A stretch of 47,926 nt of DNA, from contig CAJNDS010000859.1 in the NCBI GenBank assembly GCA_905221605.1, forward strand, positions 10,001-57,926. The letters run 5' to 3'. Source of the DNA: Symbiodinium natans. Lineage: Eukaryota > Sar > Dinophyceae > Suessiales > Symbiodiniaceae. The position numbers and the translations under genes are program-made. This document shows positions 10,270-22,700 of the stretch, one piece after another. The first letter of the stretch is position 1; the number at the start of each line of letters is the position of its first letter. Below the pieces are notes generated by a model that had not been told where the DNA came from, ran no database searches, and was given only the letters and a program-made list of their open reading frames with translations.

Positions 10270-10480
10270 TTTACAATCAGAACCTATAAACAAAAAGGGT
10301 AGCCCAGTGGCACGCTTTACCCTGTTCTTGGTTCAAGGTTCCCTTATAAAGTAACCAACCAAGACAAGGGTACCTTCTTGCAACATGGTTACTCTACTAC
10401 TAAGAAAGGAAGGTTCGGGGTTTCTTCAGGTAGGGTGGAATTCCGGGCTGCAAGTGTCGTGTTCAAGGTTTAGGACAGGT
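10270..10480. repeat. Unclassified non-coding segment with partial element similarity
   Basis: Contains GGTTCCCTTATAAAGTAACC and AAGGGTACCTTCTTG, phrases that also occur in families B and E. It looks like decayed element sequence. No gene. Confidence 0.35.
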
Positions 10481-10707
10481 TTAAGTGGAGAGTTCCCTTT
10501 ATAGAGGCCTCTGTACACAGGAATCGGGTGTAGAGTTCTTAGGGTTCAGGGTTCAGGGTTTAGGGTTTAGGGTTTAGGGTTTAGGGGTTTCGGGTTTAGG
10601 GCTTAGGGGTTTCGGGTATTGCTGCTCACATTAGATTTGGCCATGTCTGGAGGAGCTCAACTTTCAGGGGCCCATGATGATCTTCACAGGCCCCTCAGCC
10701 CGAACGA

Positions 10708-10815
10708 ATATGGGTAGTTCTCTAAGTTAGGGTGTCGTTTGGGGTCCCCTAAATAGTACGGCACCCTCAGAAAACAGGATCCCAAAAGGTGGTTAAATTA
10801 GAGAGCTACCCATAT
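10708..10815. mobile_element. MITE-like family A, copy 1
   Basis: Terminal inverted repeats ATATGGGTAGTTCTCTAA and TTAGAGAGCTACCCATAT enclose about 70 bases with GGCACCCT and GGATCCCAAAAGG. Related copies lie near 13,376, 29,935, 34,965, 42,690 and 43,298. No coding capacity, so it would need a transposase in trans. Confidence 0.8.
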
Positions 10816-11570
10816 GCATCTCACTCCCACGAAAATCTCCCCTCCCTCCCCCAACCCAAAGATTTGGAACGATTTGGAACTGCAGATCTTTTGATGAGGA
10901 TATTTATTTTCGCGGAATGTTGGGGTGGTGAGGATGGAGTTCCAAGCCCTCAGCTGAGCTGCAGGTAAGCCCCAAGCTCTCAACCGTAAACCCTAGCCCC
11001 TTAACCCTAAACCCCTTGCCTGTGACATTGGAGTAACCAGCGGGTCGTCCAAAGCCCTTTTAAACCTCCTATAAGTTCCATAAGCCTTCTAAACCCCGGA
11101 ACACCCCCTCTAGAGGGTGTAGGCTTTCGGGTCCAGGGTTAAGGCCTACAAGGCCTATCAATCCTGTTAACCCTATGAACCTTACTAAACCCTGAAAGAT
11201 GGGTTTAGGATTAGGGTAAGTAATCTGTCTAGCGAACTACATGGCATTGTTGCCACGGCTGCTCAGCACCCTGCTTGTAGCCTGCAATGTTACGGGGTTT
11301 ACATGCCCTCGGGTTTACGGTTCATAGTGTTAGGGTTGAGGGTTTAGGGTTTATGAACCGTAACAGGGTTCAGAGGGGTAGTAGGTTTTAGGATTACAAG
11401 GGTTAATTTGTTTTTACAGTTTGGAATTATACTGTAGGGTTGAAGCACTTAGTCTGGCGACCCTCCCAAACTCTACACCTTGAACCCCCTTCCTAGCCTG
11501 TCGAACCATAGCCACACAGTCGCTTACCGTTTAGTGTTTAGGGAACTCTGGTTTAGGTTTTCAGGCAGAC
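10816..11570. other. Gene-poor stretch with sparse degenerate repeats
   Basis: Mostly unique sequence with isolated TTTAGGG/CCCTAAA words. A possible AG/GT pair surrounds 10,920-10,970 (CTGCAG/GTAAGC) but no protein is recognised. I see no supported gene. Confidence 0.4.
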
Positions 11571-11773
11571 CCTAAACCCTAAACCCTAAACCCTAAACCC
11601 TAAACCCTAAACCCTAAACCCTAAACCCTAAACCCTAAACCCTAAACCCTAAACCCTAAACCCTAAACCCTAAACCTAAACCCTAAACCCTAAACCCTAA
11701 ACCCTAAACCCTAAACCCTAAACCCTAAACCCTAAACCCTAAACCCTAAACCCTAAACCCTAAACCCTAAACC
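11571..11773. repeat. Long CCCTAAA array
   Basis: About 200 bases of near-perfect CCCTAAA with a single register slip (CCTAAA) near 11,675. The following GC-rich unique island (11,774-11,880) is bracketed by TTTAGGG on its far side, like the channel exons, but its frames give no recognisable protein. Confidence 0.95.
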
Positions 11774-12184
11774 TGCATGGGGCGAAGCAAAGAACCTCGC
11801 AAGCAGGCTCCATGGATTGGGCGGCTGAGTCTTTGGTACGACTCGGCTGCAGTCGAAAAGCCACTTGGTTGCTGTTGAGGGCTTTAGGGTTTAGGGTTTA
11901 GGCTTTAGGCTTTAGGGTTTAGGGTTTCTCAAAGGGCCCGACGCGCTTAAGCCCTCAACCTTCAACCCTAAACGTTAAAACCCGAAAACCTAAACCCGAA
12001 ACCCAAAACCCTAGACCCTAAACCGCATCATGCCAATGCCGATGCCTTTCGTTGTGGGAGGAGACGTCTCGGCGACCTCGCGGCACTTGTGCCGAATCCG
12101 CGTCGATTCGGTCGAATCCACTGTGTGCGGAAGGAAGCACGCGTTTCTGTGCCCTCGGACACATCTCGACGCCCTGGGGCTCTC

Positions 12185-12425
12185 TGTTACCTTCGTGTCT
12201 TTCTCAGTCTGGTGTCGTGCCTTTGTGTCCTTCCAACACAACGACATAATACACGAGACATTATCTCGTGTCTTCGTCTGTTGTGCCGCATCCCATGTCT
12301 GTCTCGTGTTGTGTCTGCGTGAGGTCATATCTTCTGTCGTTGCTCGTGACGTCTCTCAAATCGTGTTCCTCGTTCTCATCTCGCGTCTCGTGTCTCGTGT
12401 TTCATGTCTTGCATATAATGTCCTC
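12185..12425 (+). repeat. TCTCGTGT-rich low-complexity stretch
   Basis: Repeated TCTCGTGT, GTGTCTTCGT and GTCTCGTG words, degenerate, period not fixed. The long open frame across it (12,030-12,797) owes its length to this composition and is not accepted as a gene. Confidence 0.6.
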
Positions 12426-12463
12426 CGGACGACCACTCTTGTTCTCAAGCTTCGTCAGTTGTT

Positions 12464-12642
12464 TTCGCATTCGGGCTCGTGGCTCCTTCTCGTCATATGT
12501 CTTGCGAAAGCTTCAAAGCTCTGCAGCAGCTCAGGTAGTCAAGACGACAAAAGATACTTTTCTTCGGCGAGATGTGATTCATGTGGTCGTGGCCGTGAGC
12601 CCGGTGGAGTCTTTTCTCACATTCGGTCCGATGGCAGGCTAA
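12464..12642 (+). CDS. Exon-like segment, unassigned
   Basis: One frame reads SFSSYVLRKLQSSAAAQVVK and then TTKDTFLRRDVIHVVVAVSP before a TAG at 12,640-12,642. The composition is protein-like, including a hydrophobic strand, and a CTCAG precedes GTAGTC inside it. No family is recognised and it is not joined to any neighbour. It could be part of an unrecognised gene or a decayed element. Confidence 0.3.
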
Positions 12643-13001
12643 CATTTTCCAGCCGTCAGCACTGCCATTCGGGCAACCGACTCAGGGCCTGCACCACGAA
12701 GCAATCATGCTGGTTGCAATCATCTTGGTTGCCCCCTGTGCCAGACATGCAGAGCCCCAAAGCCTCAAAGAGAAGAGATAGCGAAGAACTCCCTTAAGAA
12801 CGAGGAGAAGCCTAGAATACAGCAACCCCATAAGCGCGAAAGCAAAGCCAAAACCCTTCAGGGGACTATAGCAAGAACCTACAAAAGGCAGGCTTGGGCT
12901 TCTGAAGTTGCTTTGCAGCATCAGACCCAAGATGTCACAGGGTACGGGCACGTGTTTCGTGTGACACAGGGGGGAAGCCAAGTGTCAGATACTCTCTTCT
13001 G

Positions 13002-13095
13002 CTACTTGCTTAAGAGCCCACCAGACAATGGAACACATTTGGGATTATTATCTTTTTGGGGGTGGGGGGGGGGGGGGCGGGGCTTAAGCAAGTAG
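13002..13095. mobile_element. Small inverted-repeat element
   Basis: CTACTTGCTTAAG (13,002-13,014) and CTTAAGCAAGTAG (13,083-13,095) are perfect 13-base inverted repeats around a short AT-rich then poly-G interior (about 13,063-13,078). No coding capacity. Only one copy was found in the window. Confidence 0.6.
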
Positions 13096-13250
13096 TAGTC
13101 TGGGAAGAGTCCAAAGGACGCTTCTTTCCATGGCCTTCACTTCAGACCCGAGCCGAGAAAGCGAGAAGTTGCCCCTGCTTTGGGGTCGCTGCTTTTGGAT
13201 GGTTGAGGTTTTCAGGGGTTTAGGGTTTAGGGTTTAGGGTTTAGGGTTTA

Positions 13251-13375
13251 GGGTTGTCGAAGTCTACTGTTCTCTGGCTGAGGTGTTTCAGGTGAGGAGC
13301 GGTACTCGCGCCAGGATTGCCCCACAAAACAGCCTGAGGCACCTCAAACCGGTGCCATCTCAACACCCTCCTTCT
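13251..13375 (+). CDS. Exon-like segment directly abutting a MITE
   Basis: After a TTTAGGG array the frame reads VVEVYCSLAEVFQVRSGTRA followed by RIAPQNSLRHLKPVPS, up to the left end of family A copy 2. The composition is coding-like, but no domain, clear acceptor or clear donor was found. It may be an N-terminal exon of the channel gene or part of another gene. Confidence 0.3.
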
Positions 13376-13451
13376 GGGTAGTTCTCTAAATGTCGGTGTC
13401 CTGTTTATAGGGCGGGGGCCCCAAAAGGGAATTGAATGTAGAGAACTGCCC
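13376..13451. mobile_element. MITE-like family A, copy 2
   Basis: Left end GGGTAGTTCTCTAAATGTCG and right end TGTAGAGAACTGCCCTTA are inverted complements with a shortened interior carrying CCCCAAAAGGGAA. Confidence 0.75.
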
Positions 13452-13492
13452 TTACAACCCTTATCATCCGTGTGTCCTTGCTTTCGCTGCAG

Positions 13493-13550
13493 AACCTGGG
13501 AGAGACAGATTCGTTTCATCTCTGTTCACGAAGCCACGAACCACCCCAAC
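13493..13550 (+). CDS. Exon-like segment, unassigned
   Basis: A good acceptor (TTTCGCTGCAG) is followed by an open frame reading NLGETDSFHLCSRSHEP. Donor uncertain. It lies just right of a family A element. It may be part of the same unknown transcript as 13,251-13,375. Confidence 0.3.
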
Positions 13551-13740
13551 CCGAGACCCGTTAAAGCCCCTACAGCCCCTAAAGCCCTACATCCCTAAAC
13601 CCACAAGCCCTGAAGCCCAAAGAGCCCTAAAACCCTCAAGCTCTAAAGCCCCAAAGCCCCTGAGGCAACCAACAGGCACCCTCTTCCGTGGAAAAGCCCT
13701 GAGTTTAGGGTCTTCTTGGCCTGTAGGGCACAGTGAGTTC

Positions 13741-13985
13741 AGGGTTTAGCGAGTTGAGGGTTTAGGGTTTAGGGCTAGGGTTCAGGGTCAGGGTTTAGGG
13801 TTTAGGGTTTAGGGTTCAGGGTTCAGGGTTCAGGGTTTAGGGTTTAGGGTTTAGGGTTTAGGGCCAGGGTTTAGGGTTTAGGGTTTGGGGTTTAGTGTTG
13901 AGGGTTTAGGGTTTATGTTTAGGGTTTAGGGTTTAGGGCTAGGGTTTGGGGTTTAGGGTTTAGGGTTTAGGGTTCAGGGTTTAGG
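13741..13985. repeat. Long TTTAGGG array
   Basis: About 245 bases of TTTAGGG with TTCAGGG, CTAGGG and TTTGGGG variants. The unique island that follows (13,986-14,074) reads SNQRYEALSPADAATESQLG in one frame and could be an exon, but both its flanks are TTTAGGG and it is not assigned. Confidence 0.9.
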
Positions 13986-14075
13986 GTTCAGGGTCGAACC
14001 AACGCTACGAGGCGCTGAGCCCAGCTGACGCCGCGACGGAGTCGCAGCTGGGAGTAATCGGCAGCGGCAGGGGTT

Positions 14076-14440
14076 TTGAGGGGTTTAGGGTTTGGGGTTT
14101 GGGGTTTAGGGTTTGGGGTTTAGGGTTTAGGGTTTGGGGTTTAGGGTTTGGGGTTTAGGGCTGAGGAGTCTTAGATTTTTTTTTCACCCTTCCCGATTCG
14201 TTTAGATTGTAGGGATCTCGATAGGGCTTCGCGGGCTGGAAAATGTTAAGGAGCTGGGTGGCTGTAGGCTTTTGCAGTTGCTGGCTAGGGTTTAGGGTTT
14301 AGGGTTTATGTTTTAAGTTTTCGGGTTTAGGGTTTAAGGGTTTGGAGTTTAGGGTTTAGGGTTTAGGGTTTAGGGTTCAGGGTTTAGGGTTCAGGGTTTA
14401 GGGTTTAGGCTTTAGGGTTTAGGGTTTAGTGTTTAGGGGG
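14076..14440. repeat. TTTAGGG/TTTGGGG arrays
   Basis: Two G-strand arrays (14,076-14,160 and 14,285-14,440) around about 120 bases of unrecognised sequence. No gene. Confidence 0.85.
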
Positions 14441-14510
14441 ATGATGGATGATCTTACCCCCAAAACGATTCAGGTTTTCTGCAAAAAACGACTATTCGCT
14501 AGAGGGCCCA

Positions 14511-14875
<365 letters not shown>

Positions 14876-14931
14876 CCACAAGCGACGCCAAGGTATTTCT
14901 CCCCGACCGACTTCGTCCCGCAGTGGAGTGC
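14876..14931 (+). CDS. Possible N-terminal exon of the channel gene
   Basis: Lies between CCCTAAA and TTTAGGG. Two frames are open: TPRYFSPTDFVPQWS and DAKVFLPDRLRPAVEC. The first can end one base into a codon before a GT donor (GTGCTT) and the second before a GC donor (GCTTTG). Either gives the phase required by the next exon at 15,595. Which frame is used, and whether this exon belongs to the gene at all, cannot be decided here. Confidence 0.35.
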
Positions 14932-15239
14932 TTTGCCGGCCTAAAATGGAGCCCTCACCTCCCCCCCTCCCCTGTTTTAGGGTTTAGGGTTTAGGGTTTG
15001 GGGTTTGGTGTTTGGGGTTTAGGGTCCCCCCCCTCTGGTGGTGTCATCTTTTTCTTTGTTTTGGGGATGATGAGATTCACTTATGAGATCTTTTGACCTT
15101 GCAAGGTTACTGGGAGCCGAGTTGTCGGTCGGGGTGTGGCAGGGCTTCGGGGCGTTTCGCAGTGTCGGGTTTAGGCTAATGTGGGCTCGGCCTTAGATTA
15201 GGAATTTTTACAGCCTGCGTTTATGGGTCAAAAGCCTAA

Positions 15240-15560
15240 CCCCTAAACCCCAGACCCCTAAACCCTAAACCCTAAACCCTAAACCCTAAACCCTAAACCC
15301 TAAACCCTAAACCCTAAACCCTAAACCCTAAACCCTAAACCCTAAACCCTAAACCCTAAACCCTAAACCCTAAACCCCAATTTTTGATATTAAAGCAGGG
15401 CTTCGGCTCAGAAGCCCTCATTTGTTGGGTTTGGGGTTTAGGGCTTGGGAGCCCCTTCCCCCAAGCCCAACACCCAGGGTTTAGTGTTTAGGGTTTAGGG
15501 TTTAGGGTTTGGGGTTTAAGGTTTAGGGTTTAGGGTTTAGGGTTTAGGGTTTAGGGTGAA
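15240..15560. repeat. CCCTAAA then TTTAGGG arrays
   Basis: CCCTAAA (15,250-15,378), a short unique loop, then TTTAGGG (15,476-15,556), just upstream of the first channel exon I could place. Confidence 0.9.
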
Positions 15561-15594
15561 ATAGCTCGGACTCCCCCCTCTTTCTCGTGCCTAG

Positions 15595-15666
15595 GTGCGG
15601 CGCTACCTTGGCCACAGAAGCTTCGGATGTGGCTACAGTCCAGCAGGCTTCAAGCGGCATCAAAGG
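15595..15666 (+). CDS. Channel exon 1 (numbered from here): pre-S1
   Basis: Acceptor CGTGCCTAG, donor GTCTAG. In the frame that continues into S1 it reads ALPWPQKLRMWLQSSRLQAA then SK, a basic amphipathic stretch of the sort that precedes S1. The other two frames are also open, so assignment rests on phase 1 matching the next exon. Confidence 0.5.
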
Positions 15667-16627
15667 GTCTAGGGTTTAGGGTTTAGGGTTTAGGGTTTAG
15701 GGTAAGGGTTTGTTGGGGTCAGTTTTTCTCGTTTTTCCCCCTGTTGCTGAGGTTCTTTGGGGGTGAGTGAGTCATGGTTTATGCCGGCTTTTTGGAGGGG
15801 GGGGGGGCTGCGCGGCCGGGTTTAGAGGTTTGGGGTTACCAGGGCTTATTCGGGTTCAGGGTTTAAAGGGTGGGGAGGGGGGCTCTAGCCTAGCGTGCCC
15901 TAGGGGGGGAAGGCATGCCTACCTCAAGCCTCAGAGAACTTAATGAGTACGTAGGTTCTAGGCCTAGGGCCCGCCCTCAACCCGAATCATTCCCAGATAC
16001 TCTACACATTGGCCCTTGGTCTAGAGTCTAGAGGCATGGTCTCTAAGTTATTGAGTTTTTGTTGTTCCTAACAAGCGGATACAAACCTCAAGCAACGCCC
16101 TAGCAGAGCCGAGAACCCTAAACCCCAAACGTTAAAGCCTATACCCTGAAGAAAGGTTTGAGATGCTGATCACCACTGTGCTCTGCATCAACGTGCTGTG
16201 GATGGCGCTTGAACTGCAGGTGCCGCAGTGCCTAAGTTTGGGGGTTTAGGGTTTGGGGTTTGGGGTTTAGGGTCTAGGGTTTAGGATTTAGGGTCTGGGG
16301 TCTAGGGTTTAGGGTTGGTTTAGGTTTCGAGTTTAGGGTATTTAGGTTAGGTTCAGGGCCTGGGGTTTAGGTTTAAGGTTTAGGGTTCGTAGGTTAGGTT
16401 AGGTTAGGTTGAGGGCCTAGGGCTCAGGGTTTGGGGTTTAGGGTTCTTAGGGTTCGGGGGTTTTGGGGTTTAGGGTCTAGGGTTTGGGGATTTGGGGGTT
16501 TGGGATTCTTGGGGTTTTGGGGGGACTTGAGGGCGTTGTATGCGCATGTCCTAGAATATGGGCCCCCGAAATGTAGCCCGTAGTTTGCGAAAATCTGGGC
16601 TTTTGGCACCGCAGAAGGGCCTACACC

Positions 16628-16694
<67 letters not shown>

Positions 16695-16696
16695 GC

Positions 16697-16777
<81 letters not shown>

Positions 16778-19700
16778 ACCCTAAACCCTAAACCCTAAAC
16801 CCTAAACCCTATGTTTGGGGATCTGGGGTGGGCCCTACACGTTTTTTTTTTTTTTTTTTTTCAGCGCTCTTGGTTCGCAGGAACCCCGAAATCTTCAATC
16901 CTGAACCGAGCCCCTCCAAACGCGCTTTAGATCCTGAATCCTACACCCTAAACCCTAGACCCTAGACCCTAGACCCTAAACCCTAAACCCTAACCCTAAA
17001 CCCTAAACCCTAAACCCTAAACCCTAAACCCTAAACCCTAAACCCGAAACCCTAAACCCTAAACCCTAAACCCTAAACCCTAACTCCTGAGCCCTTGACC
17101 CTCAAGCTGCACCAAAGCACCATGCCTGTCTGCAGATCTACGGCTCCTACAGGGGTTACGAGCCCCTTGGCCCGGTCGGGGCTAGGGTTTAGGGTTTAGG
17201 GTTTAGGGTTTAGGGCTTAGGGCTTAGGGCTTAGGGTTTAGGGTTGAGGGTTGAGGGTTTAGGGTTTAGGGATAGACTTTGGAGTCTTCTTTGTTACTTA
17301 GTAGGGCACATGTGAGTTTGGTATCGGTACCCTCTTTGTAGTTGTAGCCCTATAAAGAGCCCTAGGTTCTCGACCCCCTCTATTGCAGAATAGGTACAAG
17401 CTCCAGGTTGGATCGAACCCTGTACCCCACTCCTCTAAACCCAACAGCACGCCCAGAACAGTGAACCCTAAACCCTAAACCCTAAACCCTAAACCCTAAA
17501 CCCTAAGCCCTAGACCCTAAACCCTAAACCCTAAACCGACCCAGCAAGTGTTGCCAGGGTGGGCGTGGTCGCAGAGAGCCTTGGTCAGGAGGATAGGGTT
17601 GAGTTCGTGGTGCTGTCTTGTTTTGGCTTTTGTGTCTAGCATAAACCTAATCGCCCAACTCAGGCACAGCTGAAACCCTAAAGCCTGAACCCTAACCTTA
17701 AAACCCAAAACCCAAAACCCAAAACCCAAAACCCAAAACCCAAAACCCAACACCCTAAACCCTGAACCCTAAACCCTAAACCCTAAACCCTAAACCCCTA
17801 AACCCCTAAACCCCTAAACCCTAAACCCTAAACCCTAAACCCTAAACCCTAAACCCTAAACCCTAAACCCTATACCCTAAACCCTAAACCCTAAGCTGCA
17901 GCCGAGGAGCCCACTGCCCTTGGACTGGACGTCCAGCATCGACATCGCGTTCCGGTTGCCGGGCTGCTTGTTTAGGGTTTAGGGTTCAGGGTTTAGGGTT
18001 TAGGGTTCAGGGTTTAGGGTTTTGGGTTTTGGGTTTAGGGTTTTTGGGAGTTTTGGGTTGAGGGTTCTTGGGGGTTCAGGGTCTCGCAGGTTTGGGGCAT
18101 TGGGGTCTATGGGGTCGGTTGGTTGAATATAGGGGTCTAGGGGTCGGAATAGCTACTAATCATATTCCTTTATGGTCCCTTTTGTAGTTCTACTATGCTG
18201 ACCCCAAGCCCTATCTAATTATTCAGGCCCCTGTATGAGGGGGTTCAGGGTTTTGAGAGCTTAGGGTTCAGGGTTTCGGTTTTCGGGTTTAGGGTTTGGG
18301 GTTTAGGGTTTAGGGTTTAGGGGGGTTCAGGGTTTTGGAGGTTTAGGGGGGGTCTTTGGGGTTTAGGACTTTAGGTGCGGCATAGGGCATGTAGGCAGAG
18401 GTGAGTGGTTTGCGAAGATTTCGACAGTCCCCCGTAGGCCCTAAAACCCTGCAAACCTTGAACCCTACACCCTAAACCTTAAACCCCAAACCCGAAACCC
18501 CAAATCCCAAACCCCAAACCCTAACCCTAAATCCCAAACCCTTGCTCAACTTAAGTTATGATTGCAAAGGCTCAAGCAGAAAGACCTGGCCAGACTCTAC
18601 ATCCCTGAGCCTTCAAACCCCAAGTCGCCTGTGGGGTTTTAGGGTTTTAGGGTTTTAGGGTTTTTAGGGTTTTTGGGTTTTTGGGTTTTAGGGTTTTAGG
18701 GTTTTAGGGTTTTAGGGTTTTAGGGTTTTAGGGTTTTGGGGTTTTAGGGTTTTAGGATTTAAGGGTTTCAGGGTTTTAGGTGTTTTAGGGGTTTAGGGCT
18801 TCAGGGCTTTGGGGTTTTAGGGTTTTAGGGGACTTAGGGTTTTGCGGGGCTTTAGGGGTTGTAGGGTTTGAGGTTTTAGGTTTGGGGTTTTGGGGTTGTA
18901 GAAGAGGGTCTAGGGTTCGAAGCTTTGGCAGTCAGATCCCAAACACCCCAAGCCTTTAATGCGTGCTATGGCCATGCAAATTGGGTCATTAAGTACAGTT
19001 ATCCCTAAACCCTAGACCCTAGACCCTAGACCCTAGACCCTAGACCCTAAACCCTAAACCCTAAACCCTAAACCCTAAACCCCAAACCGTTAATAAGTGC
19101 CATCGCCGTGCTAAGTGGAGGATTGGTGATGGCATCTTCACCGGCTTCTTCGTCCTCGACGTGGTCGCGCGGATCAGCCTGCTGCGAATGGAGTTCTTCA
19201 AGGTGTCAGGGACAGGGTTTGGGGTTTAGGGTTTCTGGGGTTTTGGGTTTAGGGCTAGGGTTTAGGGTTTAGGGTTTAGGGGGTTCAGGGTTTCGGGTTT
19301 AAGTGGACCTTCAACCCCCACTAAACCCCCAACCCCCTAAATTCTTTGCGCCTCAAGCTTAAGAACTCGATAGTTAGAAAGGTACCCATGTCTGGTTTTG
19401 CAAGCGGAGTTGGAAGCTTGGAAGACCCTTAAGCCAGTAGCCCAAACCCTCCCAACCCCTCCAAACCCTAAACCCGATTTAACCCTGATTCAGGGCTTAG
19501 TAGCTCGGTAAATCCCTCAACACCACCCTAAACCCTAAACCCTAAACCCTAAACCCTAAACCCTAAACCCTAAACCCTAAACCCTAAACCCTAAACCCTA
19601 AACCCTAAACCCTAAACCCTAAACCCTAAACCCTAAACCCTAAACCCTAAACCCTAACCACCCTAAACCCTAAACCCTAAACCCTAAACCCTAAACCCTA

Positions 19701-22700
19701 AACCCTAAACCCTAAACCCTAAACCCTAAACCCTAAACCCTAAACCCTAAACCCTAAACCCTAAAAAAACCTTCTATGCAGGTTTGCATGAACTACCTTG
19801 ATCTCGTCGTGACTGCTGCATCGGTGGTGGAGCTCACTGCCTCGCAGATGACCATGAACCCTATGCTGTTCCGTGCTCCAGCTGCCAAGCTCCAGGGTTG
19901 TTTTGGGGTTTGGGGTTTAGGGTTTCGGGTTTAGGGTTTAGGGTTTAGGGTTTAGGGTTTAGGGCTTAGGGTTTAGGGTTTAGGGTTCAGGGGTACCTTC
20001 TTGGGGTCCTTATTGTAAGGGAATCCTACTATTTGGGGGTCTATATAGGGGGGTCCCCTTATCTTCGTAAACTCCCCCATGTTGTTCCCTGCCCCAGCTG
20101 TAAGCTTCCGAGGTTTGGGGTTTAGGGTTTGGGGTTGGGGGTTTGGGGTTTAGGGTTTGGGGTTTGGGGTTGGGGGTTTGGGGTTGGGGGTTTGGGGTTT
20201 TGGGTTTGGGGTTTAGGGTTTGGGGTTTAGGGTTTGGGGTTTAGGGGGATGAGGATGAAAATCAAATTCAAAAAAGAATTAAGTTCGAATTTAATTCATT
20301 CTGGACGGGCAGCCCACCCCCCGCAGGCCGAAGGATTCAATTCGAATTTAATTCCTGAAATGAAGCCTCGTAGCACAGCACTTAAGCTTAAAATTGAATT
20401 TAATCCTCCTTCCTGCCGGAAGGATTAAATTCAAATTTAAGCTGCCTCAGACGAGGTTGCACGGTCACTCGCACTTCGGTTTTCGCACGCTCGGCCCTTG
20501 CTCTACGCTTCGGTTTTTACACTCTCGGCCCTTGCTCCAGCTTGGCGCGCTTCGGCGGCTGCTGGATCACAGGCTCTACTGCATCAAAGTGGTTGAAACC
20601 TGTGAACGCCAAGTAGACAGGTGACCCCCACACGTCTTCACTAACCATGTCTGGTGGAATTCTATTGCCATGCAGTGGTGTTGTAGAGAAATCTCTTCCT
20701 GCTACTGCAAGGGCGGGAACCCTTTTCGGGTTTGGACTTGGTGAGGGTGTAAGGCTTAAGGGTTTTGGGTTCAGGGTTTGAGGGTTTTGGGTTCAGGGTT
20801 TGAGGGTTTTGGGTTCAGGGTTTCAGGGTTTTGGGTTCAGGGTTTCAGGGTTTTGGGTTCAGGGTTTCAGGGTTTTGGGTTCAGGGTTTGAGGGCTTTGG
20901 GGTTCAGGGTTTGTTTTGGGTTGAGGGTTTGAGGGCTTTGGGTTGAGGGTTTGAGGGCTTTGGGGTTCAGGGTTTAAAGGTTTTTGGGTTCAGGGTTTGA
21001 GGGCTTTGGGTTGAGGGTTTGAGGGCTTTGGGGTTCAGGGTTTAAAGGTTTTTGGGTTCAGGGTTTGAGGGCTTTGGGTTCAGGGTTTGAGGGTTATGGG
21101 TTCAGGTTTTGAGGGTTTTTGGGTGCAGGGTTTGAGGGCTTTGGGTTCAGGGTTTGAAGGTCTTCGGTTGAAGGTTTGAGGGTTTTGGGTTCACAGTTTG
21201 AGGTCTTAGGGGTTCAGGGTTTTAGGTTGGCTTTGTATTTCTCTACAACACCACTGCATGGCAATAGAATTCGAATTTAACTCACGCGTGCTAAGTACTG
21301 TATGGTAATATAATTCGAATTTAATCCCCGCGCGCTAATGACTGTATGGCAATATAATTCGAATTTAATCCCCGCGCGCGAATGACTGTATGGCAATATA
21401 ATTCGAATTTAATCCATAATTCCGAAAGAGAATTAAATTCAAATACAGAATTAAACCTGCCTGGCAGGGCTTAAATTCGAATTTAAAGCCAAGTCTTCGC
21501 GATAAGGATTAAATTCAAATGTAACCCCCTCAACACGGAGCCCTGGTCCTCGCAGGGGCTTAAATTCGAATTAAATTCAGAAGCCATTGGAGGATTAAAT
21601 TCGAATTTAAACCCCCTCGACGGGCAGATGGATGGCCGCTGAAGCAGGTCTGAAATTCGAATTTAATCTTTATTGAATCTGAAATTCAACCTTATTCGGG
21701 TTTAGGGTTTGGGGTTTAGGGTTTGGGGCTTAGGGTTTGGGGTTTAGGGTTTGGGGTTTAGGGTTTGGGGTTTGGGGTTTAGGGTTTAGGGTTTGGGGTT
21801 TAGGGTTTGGGGTTTAGGGTTTAGGGTTTGGGGTTTGGGGTTTAGGGTTTGGGGTTTAGGGTTTGGGGTTTAGGGTTTGGGGTTTAGGGTTCAGGGTTTG
21901 GGGGTTCGGGTCTCAACTAGACCCGAACCCCTGGCGACCCTTAACCCAGCAAACCCGAAATCCCGAAATCCCTAAACTCGAAAACGCCAAAACCCAAGCC
22001 CCGAAACCCTTTTTGTTTAAGAGCCGCCCACGAATTTGAAAACTATTCTTCCTTATAAGGGCAATGTAGGGATTATGATCCCTAAATCCTAAAACTCTAA
22101 ACCGTAAACCCTAAACCCTGAACCCTGAACCCTGAACCCTAAACCAGTATCTTTTGTTGATTTTTTTGGGGCTTCTTAAGGGGAAATCACCTCTTCAGAG
22201 TCCCAGAGGCCCTGAGCCTCTGCAGACAAGGCCTCCTCTGCCGAAACCCCATACCCCATACCCCATACCCCATACCCCAAACCCTAAACCCTAAACCCTA
22301 AACCCTAAACCCCCTCAAACACCTGAGCATGTGCGGACAAGGACTCCTCCGCATCGGCAAGCTGGCGCGAGTGCTTCGGACGCTGGGCTGGGCCCCACGA
22401 GCCCTGAGCTGTAGCCGCCCTAGGGTTTAGGGTTTAGGGTTTAGGGTTTAGGGTTTAGGGTTTAGGGTGTAGGGTGTAGGGTGTAGGGTTTATAGGGTTT
22501 AGGATCAAGGGTATAGGGTTCAGGGTTGGGACGTTCCCCCTTATACTAACAGTCCTTAAGAGGGATTATAGTCGGGGGTACTATAACCCCTAGGAAGGAC
22601 TGTTAGTACATCCCAAGTTTAGGGTTTAGGGGTTTAGGGTTTCGGGTTTAATTAGGGTATGTCTTCTATTTTGATTTATATAAGATCCAGGTGCCGATTA

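Noticed and set aside
12030-12797. 255-codon open frame
   Set aside because: It crosses a TCTCGTGT-rich low-complexity stretch, has no domain, and overlaps several other open frames; only the 12,464-12,642 portion in another frame looked faintly coding.
16558-16791. Repetitive protein (STLNPQP repeats)
   Set aside because: Translation of the CCCTCAA block; no independent coding evidence.
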